Source: Ipomoea triloba
Taxonomy: Eukaryota > Streptophyta > Magnoliopsida > Solanales > Convolvulaceae
Length of the DNA: 64,000 nt
Direction of reading: 5' to 3'
Assembly: GCF_003576645.1 (NCBI RefSeq)
Contig: NC_044920.1
Location: forward strand, 20,991,407-21,055,406
Shown here piece by piece: positions 49,756 through 61,600 of the stretch. The first letter of the stretch is position 1; each line of letters begins with the position of its first letter. The notes under the pieces were generated by a model that saw only the letters and a list, made by a program, of their open reading frames with translations, had not been told where the DNA came from and made no database searches. Both the position numbers and the translations under genes were made by a program.

Positions 49756-52055
49756 TCAATATCGTATTGCGGGGTAAACGAACTCTTCGCGGACCTCGAG
49801 CTGGCCATCTCCATCATTTTGAATTTTCTTTGAAGACTCTAGAACACCATCACTACAACCCCTTTTCAAATGAATTAGCTTAAGGCATGGACATCCAGAA
49901 AGGCATTCATAAGGGAGTGATTCCAAGTGACCGGAATTGTTTAGCACCAAGCACTCAAGGCTTGGGAAAGTGAAATCGTTGTCTATCCATCTACAAAGCC
50001 TTTGATCTTTGAAGACTAACACTTTCAATTTTGGAAACCCCCCTTCAACTTGTTCCCACTCGGTCTCTCGATTATCAAATGCACCGTCTTCTAGTTGGAG
50101 AACTTGGAGGTTAGGTAGCCTTCCAAGGATGGTCATGATCTCCAATTTCATACGAGTCTCAGAAAATTTCAACTTCTTGAGCTTCGGTGAAAAATCATAT
50201 GGTTTTGGAACTAGCACAATTCTCTTTAACAATTCATGTCCATAAAACTTTATGTTTTCGAGTTGTTCCAAATGGCTTAAAGTTTTGAGCAAGTCAATGG
50301 GATGCTTACTGTCCTTGAGTTTCCGAAATTCATATCTTACCCCCAATTTCTTTACATTCGGAATCCTCACCATCAACGCTTCATTTTTGCAACAAAAGTC
50401 ACTTAACCACAAAAGCGTTGTCAGATTCTCCGATATCAAATTCTCTTCTTCTCCATCTTTAAAATGAAATGAAGAGCTATTCAAAATGTGAAGCTGCCTT
50501 AATTGTCGTATCTTTGGAAGGGTTAAGTATACTACATAAGGTTGTGCACTTCGCAGAATCAACGTTTGTAGATTTTTCAAGCTGCTTAAAATCGAGAAGG
50601 AACCAGGAAATGCACCAATGTACAAAGCTATATACCTCAACTGACTTAGGTTATTTATCCAAAGAGATGAAGGGAAAAAGGGCAAATAAAGTTGAAGTAG
50701 GTCAAGTACTTGAATTGATGTGAACAAGTTATAGTTAAGGATCGGAATTCCTCCATGGGATTCGAATTTATATTTAGATGGAAACATAGCAAGAAAGGAA
50801 TGACATTTCTGTAGGGCACTATGGTTAAAACCTAAATGACTAATATGACAGCAAGATTTAGGAATTGATTGTAGGCTTACCCAAAAATTGCCATTTTCTT
50901 GACTTCTTTCTTTGGAGGACTGTCCAACTTGAAACTTGTCATCAATGACATTCAATATATTTTTGCCTTTAGCTAGTCTCAAGCACATCTCACGTGCAAG
51001 ATCATGGATTTTACACGTCTTTATTCTTCCACTCCGTCCCCTTGTTTCCACCAAAATTAAATTTCTATCAATAAGATCTTGCAACTTTTGCCATGCCACT
51101 TCTTCCTTGTTGTTTGCCACCAAAGCCTCATCTTCAACAAATTTACCAGCGCCCCAATATCCAACTAATCTTCTAACTGGAATCTCATAATCTTCTGGAA
51201 ATACTCCTAAATATAAGAAGCAAGTCTTCAAATTTTCAGGCAAGTGATTGTAACTCAATAAAAGTATTTTCTCACAATTTTGCTCCTCATATAAAGTTGA
51301 TGATAATGCTACAACATCTTTGGCAACATTTTTCCAATCTTCTACCTTCATTTCAGCTTTGGATAGAATCCCAGCAATCACTATAATTGAGAGTGGTAAA
51401 CCTTTGCATTTCATCACAATATCTCTCCCAATTTGTCAATACAAGGGGGACAAGATTCTTTTGCAAATACTTTTCTGCAAAATAGATCCCAACTTTCTTC
51501 TTTGCTTAGGGTAGGCATGTTAAATGAGAGACCACCGGAACTAGCATAAGTAGCCACATATGTGAGTCGAGTTGTTAACAATACTCGACTTCCATTTCTC
51601 TTTTCCGGGAAGCATATCTGCAAATCATCCCAAACTTGTGTACTCCATATGTCATCAATTGCAATTAGATACCTCTTGCCCAGCAACAACTTACGGACTT
51701 TCTCCCTAGATTCGATGGCTCTTGCAGATTGTCCTTCTTTTGGAGAAGAAGCTTCAATTGATTGGAGGAGCACTCGGAGCAAATCATCCAAGGAATAAGA
51801 TTGAGACACAGTAATCCATGCTCGAATGTCAAAATGACACTTGATGCATTCATCTTCATATACTTCTTTAGCTAAAGTTGTCTTCTCAATGCCTCCCATT
51901 CCTGTGATGGAGATGACTTCTCTTTTTTCAATTGACGAGTTGGTGAGCTTGTCCTTAATTTCTGCCAATGCATTGCTGTTACCCACCATGAACACTTGTT
52001 GAGGCATAGCAGCAGAAGCACCCTGACGAACACTTGTGGAAGTTTTCGTGGCCAT
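49756..52055 (-). pseudogene. NLR (NB-ARC-LRR) resistance gene relic, R1-like
   Basis: From 52055 down to 51417, the frame encodes an NB-ARC start: P-loop GMGGIEKTT (residues 52-60), FDIRAWITVSQSY, kinase-2 RYLIAIDDIW and NGSRVLLTTR. It ends in two stops at about 51414. From 51417 a second frame resumes exactly at the next motif, CKGLPLSIIVIAG (GLPL), then CFLYLGVFPEDYEI, an IHDLAREM (MHD-like) site and about 400 residues of leucine-rich repeats to 49756. A single-base loss near 51421-51425 explains the break. The N-terminal coiled-coil domain is absent, and the P-loop has Glu instead of the invariant Gly before Lys-Thr (residue 57, codon 51885-51887). NLRs bind ATP and trigger immunity; this copy should not bind nucleotide normally. 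A sequencing slip could cause the frameshift but not the other defects. Confidence 0.88.
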
Positions 52056-52312
52056 TGAGATGAGGGAAAGTAATTGAAGAATTCAGCCAGCTCTCCCAGT
52101 TTCTCACTTTTTCTTTTTCGATCTAGATCTGCGTATTGATATTATAATAAGCAATTATTTTACATTTCAAAATGCTTAAACCGTGTGGACCCTAGGTGTG
52201 GTCAACTCCATCATCTTGAATTTAGTTTTAATTTCTCTAGAACAATTTAAGCAGTTGTTAAATCCAAATATAAATCCTTCTATATAATAATAAAGTCATA
52301 ACTTTTTTTTTT

Positions 52313-52758
52313 GGGTCACACTTGTGTGTGACCGTCTCACGGATCCTTATTCGTGAGAAGGGTCGGGTCGGGTCAAAACACCATGCAAATGTCATACGTA
52401 TATGTGCAAATCTCACACTTATATGCTCAAATATAATACTAATCAAAAATACAATTTTTGTTACTTATAAGAGAAAAAGTAATACATTTTTCATAATAAG
52501 TAATGTTTACAAGTGTCTCTCACTTATAAGGGTAAATATAATACTTTTGAGGAAAAATATAATACTTTTAAATCGAAATGTAAAAGTATTGTATTTTCCC
52601 TTAAAAGTATTACATTTACCCTAATAAGTAAAAAAAAATTTATTCCGGTTTAGTATTACATTTGAGCATATAAGTATAGCATTTGTGCATATAAGTGTTA
52701 CATTTGCACCATGACCCGACCCGTCTCATAGTGAGACGGTCTCACACAAGTTTTTGCC
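52313..52758. mobile_element. GGGTCACA-family MITE upstream of the NLR relic
   Basis: Left GGGTCACACTTGTGTGTGAC and right GTCTCACACAAGTTTTTGCC, with gtctcacggatcc and ccgtctcatagtgagacgg words near the ends. Both flanks are T-runs. The interior is AT-rich with repeated taatacttttaa words. Confidence 0.65.
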
Positions 52759-52959
52759 TTTTTTTTTGGCCAATTAGAAGAAAGTGGCATCGTTTTGATG
52801 CAAATTATTCCGTTCATTTATTTTTTGGCAAATTCGATGGTTGTTCTTTTTAAATAGAGCTGACTCTACATCATTTATGTAAGAAAAAATTTATATATTT
52901 TTTTAATACTACTAACTCTGTTATAATGTTGTAGTATTTGTTCATATCTCAATCAACTG

Positions 52960-53045
52960 AAACACAAAGAGTCAACATTGCTTCCACTGAGGCTCGAACC
53001 CACCCCTTTCCACATGCGTCACTAAACCACAAGGTCATTGGCAGG
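52960..53045 (-). mobile_element. tRNA-derived SINE fragment
   Basis: On the minus strand CTTGTGGTTTAGTGACG (box A-like) is followed by GTGGGTTCGAGCC (box B-like) about 25 bases on. Short fragment. Confidence 0.4.
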
Positions 53046-53259
53046 AAGAAATTTATATATAGTAGTAATAATATTGTAATTATTTTTAAAAGTTAGATGG
53101 AGTAAATAAATTGACATGCAACAGATTTTTTTGGGTAAAATTTTGACATGTAACAATGATTCAATATGTATATATGTATTATAGTTATTAGTTTATTCTC
53201 TTTTTAGCAATATATAACTCCACAAAAACAATTCAAATTGCTGAAAAGTCAAAACAAAA

Positions 53260-53440
53260 TTAATGGCTTTTCAGACTGAAAAAGCTTTTCAGTCTGAAAA
53301 GCCATTGTAATTGCTATTGCTTTTCAGACTAAGCGCAAAACATTTTTTCGAATATATTACATAATATAAAACATGTAACAATTGTTCGAATTATATAGCT
53401 CGAAAAATATTTTTTCAAATCATAAAGTTAGAAACTCAAA

Positions 53441-53478
<38 letters not shown>

Positions 53479-53695
53479 AGAAGAAGAAAAAGATGAAGAA
53501 GCTACCACGGCGCCTCTTGCCCTGTGGTAACTTTTTAATTAAAAAAAAATTAATAAAGTTACCACGGCGGAGCTAGCCCCGTGGTAGCTTTTTAAATTAA
53601 AAAAATAAATACATAAAGTTTTTTCGCTTAAAGCGACTGAAAAGCAATTTCAAAATGGCTTTAAGCGAAATGGCTTTTCAGTCTAAAAAGTTATT
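53260..53695. repeat. Inverted-repeat-rich region
   Basis: A near-perfect hairpin is formed by atggcttttcagactgaaaa and its complement (53263-53305). The same word returns near 53670-53690. Two ccacggcg/ccgtggta pairs lie between (53505-53612). It may be a foldback element; ends are not resolved. A long A-run (about 53446-53476) lies inside. Confidence 0.4.
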
Positions 53696-53978
53696 CCTTA
53701 ATTTAAAGCTATTCACAACTTGGTCAAATTTAAAGTTCTTTTTTCTCTATCTTTCACCTATAAATTACTCACAAATGTTTCACAACCATTTATATATCTC
53801 TTCAATTTCATCCACCTCCAACCTTTATAATCTTTCAAAACAATTTCTTACCTAATTTTTTTTGTCCCAACTATTTTTAATATTACAATTTACAAATGGA
53901 TCTATTTGTAGATTACACAACTTATCATGATATCATCGCCGCCCTATCAAATTTTGCATTCCTCAAAATTATGAATTA

Positions 53979-55210
53979 ATGTGTTATTACGCAATAACCC
54001 GCCCAGGGAGACTTATTATGTTTGCGTATGTGAAGCAGACCCTAGGATCAAATCAATATTTGTGTTATCCAAATCAGGGATGGATTAAATATTTACAAAT
54101 GTTGGGTTTAAATGCGTCCGTAGCAACGTTTTTTACAAACAAGATAGATGCGCTAGAAAATACTACGGTCATCTTCCTTACTATACAACAAATTAATTAT
54201 CCTTGTCGTAAGTGATTTTGTATTTATCGATTTTTTTAACTCTATATATCATTTAGAACTATGCAATTACTATGTAACGTGCTCATTTATGTTTTTCATT
54301 CATTTTACTAGCTTGCAGTAATCAAATACATTTGCCAGATGCTAGTGAATGCACTATTACGTGGTTCACCATTCAAATCGACTCGTCGGATATGGTGATT
54401 ATAAGAATCTAATTTTTATGTTATATATTTAAATTGTTTAATACATTCAAAACAATTAGCGAATCCCGAACTTACCTATACTAATTTTTTTTTTCAGCAT
54501 ATGAAAATTCTCGACTGTATGCATCGTCATCGTCTAATGCAACATGTTACAACAAAAGCAATTTTGTTGCATTACATTGTGGCAATAGAAGTTTCAGTCG
54601 AAAATATGCGCTTTACATTGGGCGTTTGTGATTTGATGATTGAAAATCATTTACTACCTCCGTCCCATTTTGTTTGTCTGATTCGATTAACGAGGCTTGA
54701 CTGAAGTTATTTTTAATTCAAATTTTCATAATATTAAGTTTAGTATTAGTATATAAAATTTATATATTTAGAAACTACATTAAAAGTACTATTAAACACA
54801 AAAAATCAAATTTAAAAATAATTAAAAACTATTAAAGAAAATAAGCAATGAGAAAAGAGGTGGTTTGACCAATAAATAGTAAACATGACAGGTAAAATGA
54901 GACAGAGCGAGTATTTCCTAGCGACATTGTGTTTTTTCGACATCGTGGTTTTTTCAAGTTTGAAATTTTCTTCTATAAGAGCTGGTCCTACAAGCCGCGG
55001 AGAAAATTTAATCAATATGGTCAATCCATCAGCAATCGTCTAATTGAAATCGGTAAAACACTATATTTCATAAAATTATATGTTATATTTGTTTTTAACT
55101 ACATATATTAATCGTAATTTCTTTACATATTAGGACAAATAAATGAGCGCAAGATCTTCAATATAGATGAGAACGTCGTACTCATGCTAGTTATTGGAAT
55201 GTTATGTTGA
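53979..55210 (+). pseudogene. Unrecognised four-exon gene model split by a Stowaway MITE
   Basis: Candidate exons are 53979-54207, 54312-54394, 54498-55052 (holding the MITE) and 55134-55210. All junctions are GT-AG (GTC then GTAAGT; TACTAG; TTTTCAG; ATTAG) and phases agree. Removing the 255-base MITE plus one TA restores one continuous frame of 228 codons. The third exon ends with DIVFFRHRGFFKFEIFFYKS, which weakly resembles the C-terminal half of a plant B3 DNA-binding domain. I do not recognise the rest. A 27-codon frame from ATG 53896 ends in TAATG, overlapping the model's start. With the MITE in place the frame is broken, so it is probably a relic. Confidence 0.4.
54657..54911. mobile_element. 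Stowaway-type MITE
   Basis: The left end CCTCCGTCCCATTTTG and the right end (complement) CTCGCTCTGTCTCATTTTAC match the Stowaway consensus style. TA is duplicated on both sides (54655-54656 and 54912-54913). It is 255 bases with an AT-rich interior. Confidence 0.8.
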
Positions 55211-55650
55211 GAATATTTATTCGTGGTCAGTTACGTACACTATTAATGAGAATGTGTACGGAGAAATTGAACAATTAAATTGAAGCAGTGAATAATACAT
55301 ATTATCTTTCTTTTTAACTTGTTACTATTGTCTCATTATTACTATTAACCACTTATTAAATATTATTATGTTGTATAATTACAATTTTTAAATATAATTA
55401 ATAATTGATCATTACTAATTAATCATCAATTAATCATTAATAACTAATCATTTTCTAACAATTGTTATTAATGATTCTGAGAGGATGATGTCATTTCTAG
55501 GAGCAGGAGTCAGAACAGAAGTTTGACTAATCCGTTCTCTCTAAGCAGAATCCTCAAGAATTGGAAAGAATATCTCATCAACACTTGATCTCCTTCTCCA
55601 GTTGACAAATCAAATACAGTACAGTTAGTTCTTCCTTCAATTTGATCACA

Positions 55651-58600
55651 ATGGAGTTAACTGTTTCATCGTCGCTCTGCTCTAACACTTATACGCCGCT
55701 TCATTTCTCCCGAAAAGCATCGCTGTTTCCTATCGGTTATTCCCGATGTCTAGGATCGTTTCGTTCTCTTCGAGAAACGAGTTTCGCATATAAAGATATT
55801 AGGATCTCTCGCCGGAAACCGTCGGTTTGCCGCCTAAGCTGCCGTGTTAGGGCGCAGAATACAGAGGCTTGCGATGCTAGTGATGGTCATCATGTGGAAA
55901 ATGAAAACGATGGTTTTCTGCTCGATGATGTTCCTCATTTGACCGATTATCTCCCTGATCTACCGGTAATTTATAACTTTACTGAATTGTGACATTAATA
56001 AAAAGGAGAAAATGTATGCTCTAGTTTCATAATATTTTCTGTAAGATTTATGTCGTAATGTTGTAATTTATTTCTTTAGGGGATTAGAATACATGTTAAT
56101 TTATACATTTTCATTTCAGGCCTATACGAATCCCTTGAAAAGGACTCCGGCATATGCGATAGTCAAGTAAGCTTCTCTGAAGCTTCAATGTAACTGTATT
56201 ATGTGGGGATGCATATGCTTGTTGGTAATACTAAATCCATTGCTTAATAGTTCTATATCATCTTTATTGTCCAGGAAAACCTTTGTCAGCCCGGAAGACG
56301 TTGTAGCTCGAGATGTATGGGCTTTCAATTAGTTCTTGTATTTGATTGATCTTTTACTTTCTGAATTCAGTTTGATGGTTGTCATCTTTTTTCTTCAGAT
56401 TATTGTTCAGAGAGACAGTTTGAGAGGTGTACATTTTAGACGTGCAGGGCCTAGAGAAAAGGTTTTTACTATTTTCATTACATTATAGAAGTGAAATCAG
56501 ATTATCATGGGTCTAATATACTCCTGATAGCAGGTTTATTTCACTCCTGAAGAAGTGCGTGCTTGTATTGTAACATGTGGTGGTCTTTGCCCAGGAATCA
56601 ATACTGTTATCCGAGAGATAGTATGTGGCTTAAAAAATATGTATGGAGTAGATGATGTGCTTGGGATTCAGGTTGGTTAATGTGAAGCACTTTTAAGGTT
56701 CTAAACATAGTCCTGTAGTTTATTTCTTTTTGAACACTAGAACTTATGGCCAAAGTCAAATATGCATTCTTATGTCCTATTTTACTTTATTAATGTATCT
56801 CTTTTATTTATTTGTATGGGTATCTCTTTAATTGTTTTCTTTTTAATCCTGGAAGAGAATGGCTTATAACATGGGGTTATCAATCATTTGTTGAGAGATG
56901 GTTATCTGGAAAATAAGATGCTTTCATTTGTTGCTATTGAATAATGTTATTTAAAGACATCCCTTTTCATGTTAGGAATGAAAACTAAAACATCTGTAGT
57001 TCCTGTCCTAAAGTCTATACAATTGGTATGCTAATCTTTTTGGCAAAGGTGTAATGTCAACATGGCTGTCAAATATTTTTATTTTCTGTAATTCTTAGCT
57101 CCTATTTAGTGCTAACATCATTGCTTTTTATTAAGGGAGGCTATAGAGGATTTTACTCTAAAAACACCATGAAGTTGACACCAAAAATTGTTAACGATAT
57201 TCACAAGCGAGGTGGTACCTTTCTTCAAACCTCTAGAGGAGGTCATGATACCAAGAAGATTGTAGACAACATTGAAGACCGTGGAATAAATCAGGCATTA
57301 TAAATTTTTTATGGCATCTTGGTTAATTTTACAAGTTTTATATCTGTATCTAACATCTTTCTTAATTTCCAATTCTAGGTTTACATAATTGGAGGGGATG
57401 GCACTCAAAAAGGTGCTGCTGCAATTTTCAAGGTATTCATAAAAGTGTCTTTTCCTTTTTTTCCCAATCAATCCATAACTATTGCATTTATTTTGTTAAT
57501 TGTGATTACTTAATTTGTCAAGGAAGTTACAGAAAGGGGCCTTAAAGTGGCTGTAGCAGGGATTCCCAAGACCATTGATAATGACATTGCTGTAAGTATG
57601 TCAGAAAAAAAAAAGTGATGCTTATTGTACAATTAAATGAAGAAATAAAATTTGTGTAGCCAACCCCATCGAGATTGGGAGTACAGCATGGCTGAGTTGA
57701 ATTGAGCATTGTGCTGGAAGACTGAGATACACTTAGTATCACTTATTCTTTAAGCTTGTGGTTGCTTAGATATTAAGTTCAGTAACCTTTACGGTTTATG
57801 TTCTTACAGAATGTTCCACTTTGGATCTAATTTGCTTTAGTTTGTTGTTCTCGCATTGACATGCATTTAGGTAATAGACAAATCCTTTGGCTTTGATACT
57901 GCTGTTGAGGAAGCTCAGAGAGCGATTAATGCTGCACATGTGGAGGCAGAATGCATGGATAATGGAGTAGGGATAGTAAAGCTTATGGGTCGACACAGTG
58001 GTAAGTAGTTCCCCTCATGTATCAGAGGAAATTCTTTCTCATTGTATCCAGCCAAACACTTTCTAAAGTTCTCTAATTTGTCTTGCTTGTACTGGGATAG
58101 GGTCCATTGCTTTGTATGCCACTTTGGCAAGCCGAGATGTGGTGAGTCTTCTATCTAGAACTTGTGGTATCTTGTGATATTCTATAATGTCACAACTTAT
58201 TGCTAGTTTGTTTTCAGCTCATTGTCTGCAGCAAATGATAAGATTTCATCGCATGAAGTCTGATGTTTTGGTCGATTATTATACCATTCTTCTTGTCAAT
58301 TTAATATTTGCTCATTGTATGTGTTCTGGGCTTTATTCAAATGATTGACAATACGGGAAAGAAAATTAAAGAGGGCCTGCAATGTTTAGTGCTGCAAGAA
58401 TGTGAATACTTTTTGCAAGTAAAATAACTAGAGAGTTATCATTAATTATTGTTGGGTTGGTATCAGGACTGTTGCTTGATTCCTGAGTCCCCCTTCTATT
58501 TAGAAGGTCCAGACGGTCTATTTCAATATATTGATCAAAGGCTTAAGGAAAATGGGCATGTGTTGATTGTATTGGCAGAAGGTGCCGGGCAGGAATACGT

Positions 58601-61600
58601 TGCTCAGAGTATGCAAGCTTTTGATGGGAAAGATGCATCTGGAAACAGACTATTATTAGATGTTGGTCTGTGGTTAACACACAAGGTTAAGGTATATCCC
58701 CCCCATGTAATGCATGCCTAAAGCATGCTTTCCTTGATGGCTCTTTGAGGTTCCTACTTCCTAGTGTTCTATAAGCTGGCTGTCTATTTCTAAATGATCC
58801 TGAAGCAGCTAAATGGTTTAGTGATCTGTTTAACACTTTAACTTTTTCTTAAAAAATTGTTATGACATTATTTTAATGAAATTCATATTATATCATCATA
58901 AAGAACCTCACATTAAATCAGATATTTTGAATGCAATCTCCAACTTTAGTTTCCTTGAGAAATGATTTCAGTTCAGTGAAATCTTTAGATTGTAAGATGA
59001 CTGAAATGAAAAATTTCTCCATGTCTTGTGCTGGGCCCAATGCCAAACAGCGCTTTTCATTGGAACAGTTGTAGAAACACAATATTTCGTTCCATCTCTT
59101 TTCATCCTCCATTACTTTTATTCCCTTCTTTAATAAAGTTTCCTTACCATTGCGTGTGTTAGTATGCATTATTTTGGGACTCTTGTTTCTTTCTTATTAA
59201 ATGATACACAATGGTTGGTTTATTTATGACTTTGCTTTTATTTATCTATTCCAACTCTTGTATCCTGTAACTTGCAGGATCATTTTACGAATGCTCAGAA
59301 GATGACAATTAATATGAAATACATAGGTGCCTATCCTGTCTATTTATAATATGTTATTCTGCTCTAGACTTCTAGCAGCTTTTATCTATTCATGCTCACT
59401 TGGTCAGTACTGTTAAGCTAGTATTGGAGTTGGTAATAGTTTTATATTAATGTTTGAAGTAAAACCCTAGTGTAGCCTAGGTAAAACCTTAAGGTTGGTT
59501 CTTTTTTAGCCTTTAATAAGGATATACGCATGTATGTCATTCTCAGAAAGTCAGAATGTATGTATACAATAATATTAACATAATCAATATACATATTCTT
59601 TCTCTAGTTTTCATACATTATCTTCTACCTAACTTATAAGTGGTGGCTATTCACCATCCACTAGCCCTTCAATCACACAATTTCAACATCTATCGGGGCT
59701 CTAAACCCTAGAGGTATCACCAAAGGCTTATTTTTCCAATAGAAACTCTTTTCTCGTGACTGTCTTCTTGTTTTGAGCTTTTTTGGTGGTTGTCTCAACA
59801 GAATAACGTAATTGGAACCTTGTCATGACCTAATGCCAAAAGTCTTGCTGTTGGAGTCGGGTGGATCTTCCCTCAAGTTTTTGCCTAAATCTCACTTTCT
59901 AGTGATTGTTTACTGACATTGCCCACATCAGTGTGCTCCTCCCCCTTCAGAGACTGAGTTTGTGAAGTTTGCTTGCCATCTCCACCGTCACACTTCCACA
60001 CGCCACCACTATTTCCCACAATCAATAGCCTACCTATATCCTATCTTCTTGCTTTCATCACTATGTCCCAGTAGCCTACATTCTTGATGCTTTCATCTTC
60101 ATCTGTGAGGGTCGTATATAATACCATGTTTTTCGGAGCTATTCACATCAGGTACTGTCATCCTCTAGCCATGTCTATTGGGTTTGTGATCTTATTTAGT
60201 ACAATGGAGTGTTTGTCTTAATTTAAGCTTGGAACTTCCAGATGTTCTAGCTTGAGGGTGAACATTGATATATAGAAACCCTAGTAGTCCTATCTTAGGA
60301 TTACCCCATTATGCAGCCCATTATATCCCTTTATAACTTATAAGCATGCTTGTCTCTCTAATGTAGGCCTAACATTATTCTTAATACAATCTCTTTTTTT
60401 TTTCATAGATTAGCTTCTGCCTAAGTGGTGGGTGGTGGCTATTTGCCTCCCTCCAGGCCTTCAATCCTTTAATTTCAACAATATATTCCAAACTTGTTTC
60501 AGTACATTCATTTCAATTGATCATCTATGCAAAGACATTCTTGTTTGCGTGTGGGGCTTGGTGGTTAACTCTGACTCTCTGAGGCCTCTTTGCTTCTTCA
60601 GTATAATATGGCATTATTCTTAATACAAATTTTTTTTTCTTTATTTCTTTAGTTTTCATAGATTCGCTTCTGCCTAATTGGCGGGTGGTGGCTATTCGCT
60701 TCCCACTAGACCTTCAATCCTTTAATTTCAACAATATATTCAAAACTTGTTTCAATATATTCATTTCATTTGATCATCTGTTGAAAGACATTCATCGTTA
60801 CATGTGGGGCTTGGTGGTTATCTGGCACTATTTTTTCTTCAGTATAATGTGTTACTTCTACATTTGTTACTCAACCATTATGCACCAATGTCAATATTGC
60901 ACCCCACCCTCCGTGTGTGAGCATTTGTATGTATGTATGGTTATGGCCATTTCTTTTAGTATTGGATAGTAAAATTCATTTGGATTGGGATTAGAATTGG
61001 CCTAAGTGACTAGATGGGCTAAAAATCATAATATTGCTCAATTAATATCTGTACGTAGCTTCTTTCTTTCATAGCTTTCAGCAGGTCATTAATTTCCATA
61101 CCTGTTTTATCTCTGCAGACCCCACATACATGATCCGAGCAATCCCAAGTAATGCATCAGATAACATCTACTGCACACTTCTTTCACAAAGTGCTGTTCA
61201 TGGAGCAATGGCAGGGTATACAGGTTTCACTGTTGGACCTGTAAACAGCAGACATGTTTATATACCAATAGAGGTAAGCTTTTTGCGAGTCAAAGTACTT
61301 GAGAGGTCCCTTTATACTATAGCATTTTGTTTAATTTAGTCCCTATACCCTAATTTGGTTCAATTTGATCCTCTTACTTCATAAGATAGTACAATTAAGG
61401 ACAATCACTAACACCATTTAATATTTTTGTTGAGTTTTCTAACGTGGCAGTAATGTCATAAATGCCATGTCAAAATATTTTTACATTGTATAGCCATGTC
61501 AGCTTTTTAAAAAAGTAATTAATAAGATTAAAATTTTTTGAGAAGGAATACATTTAGCCTTCTTTCTTTCTTTCTTTCTTTCTTTCTCATTCCACTCCCC

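Noticed and set aside
55642..55650. Upstream start for PFK4 at 55642
   Set aside because: That codon is TTG; the first ATG in frame is at 55651.
58918..59169. Minus-strand ORF in a PFK4 intron
   Set aside because: No motif, within an intron, and no support from flanking sequence.
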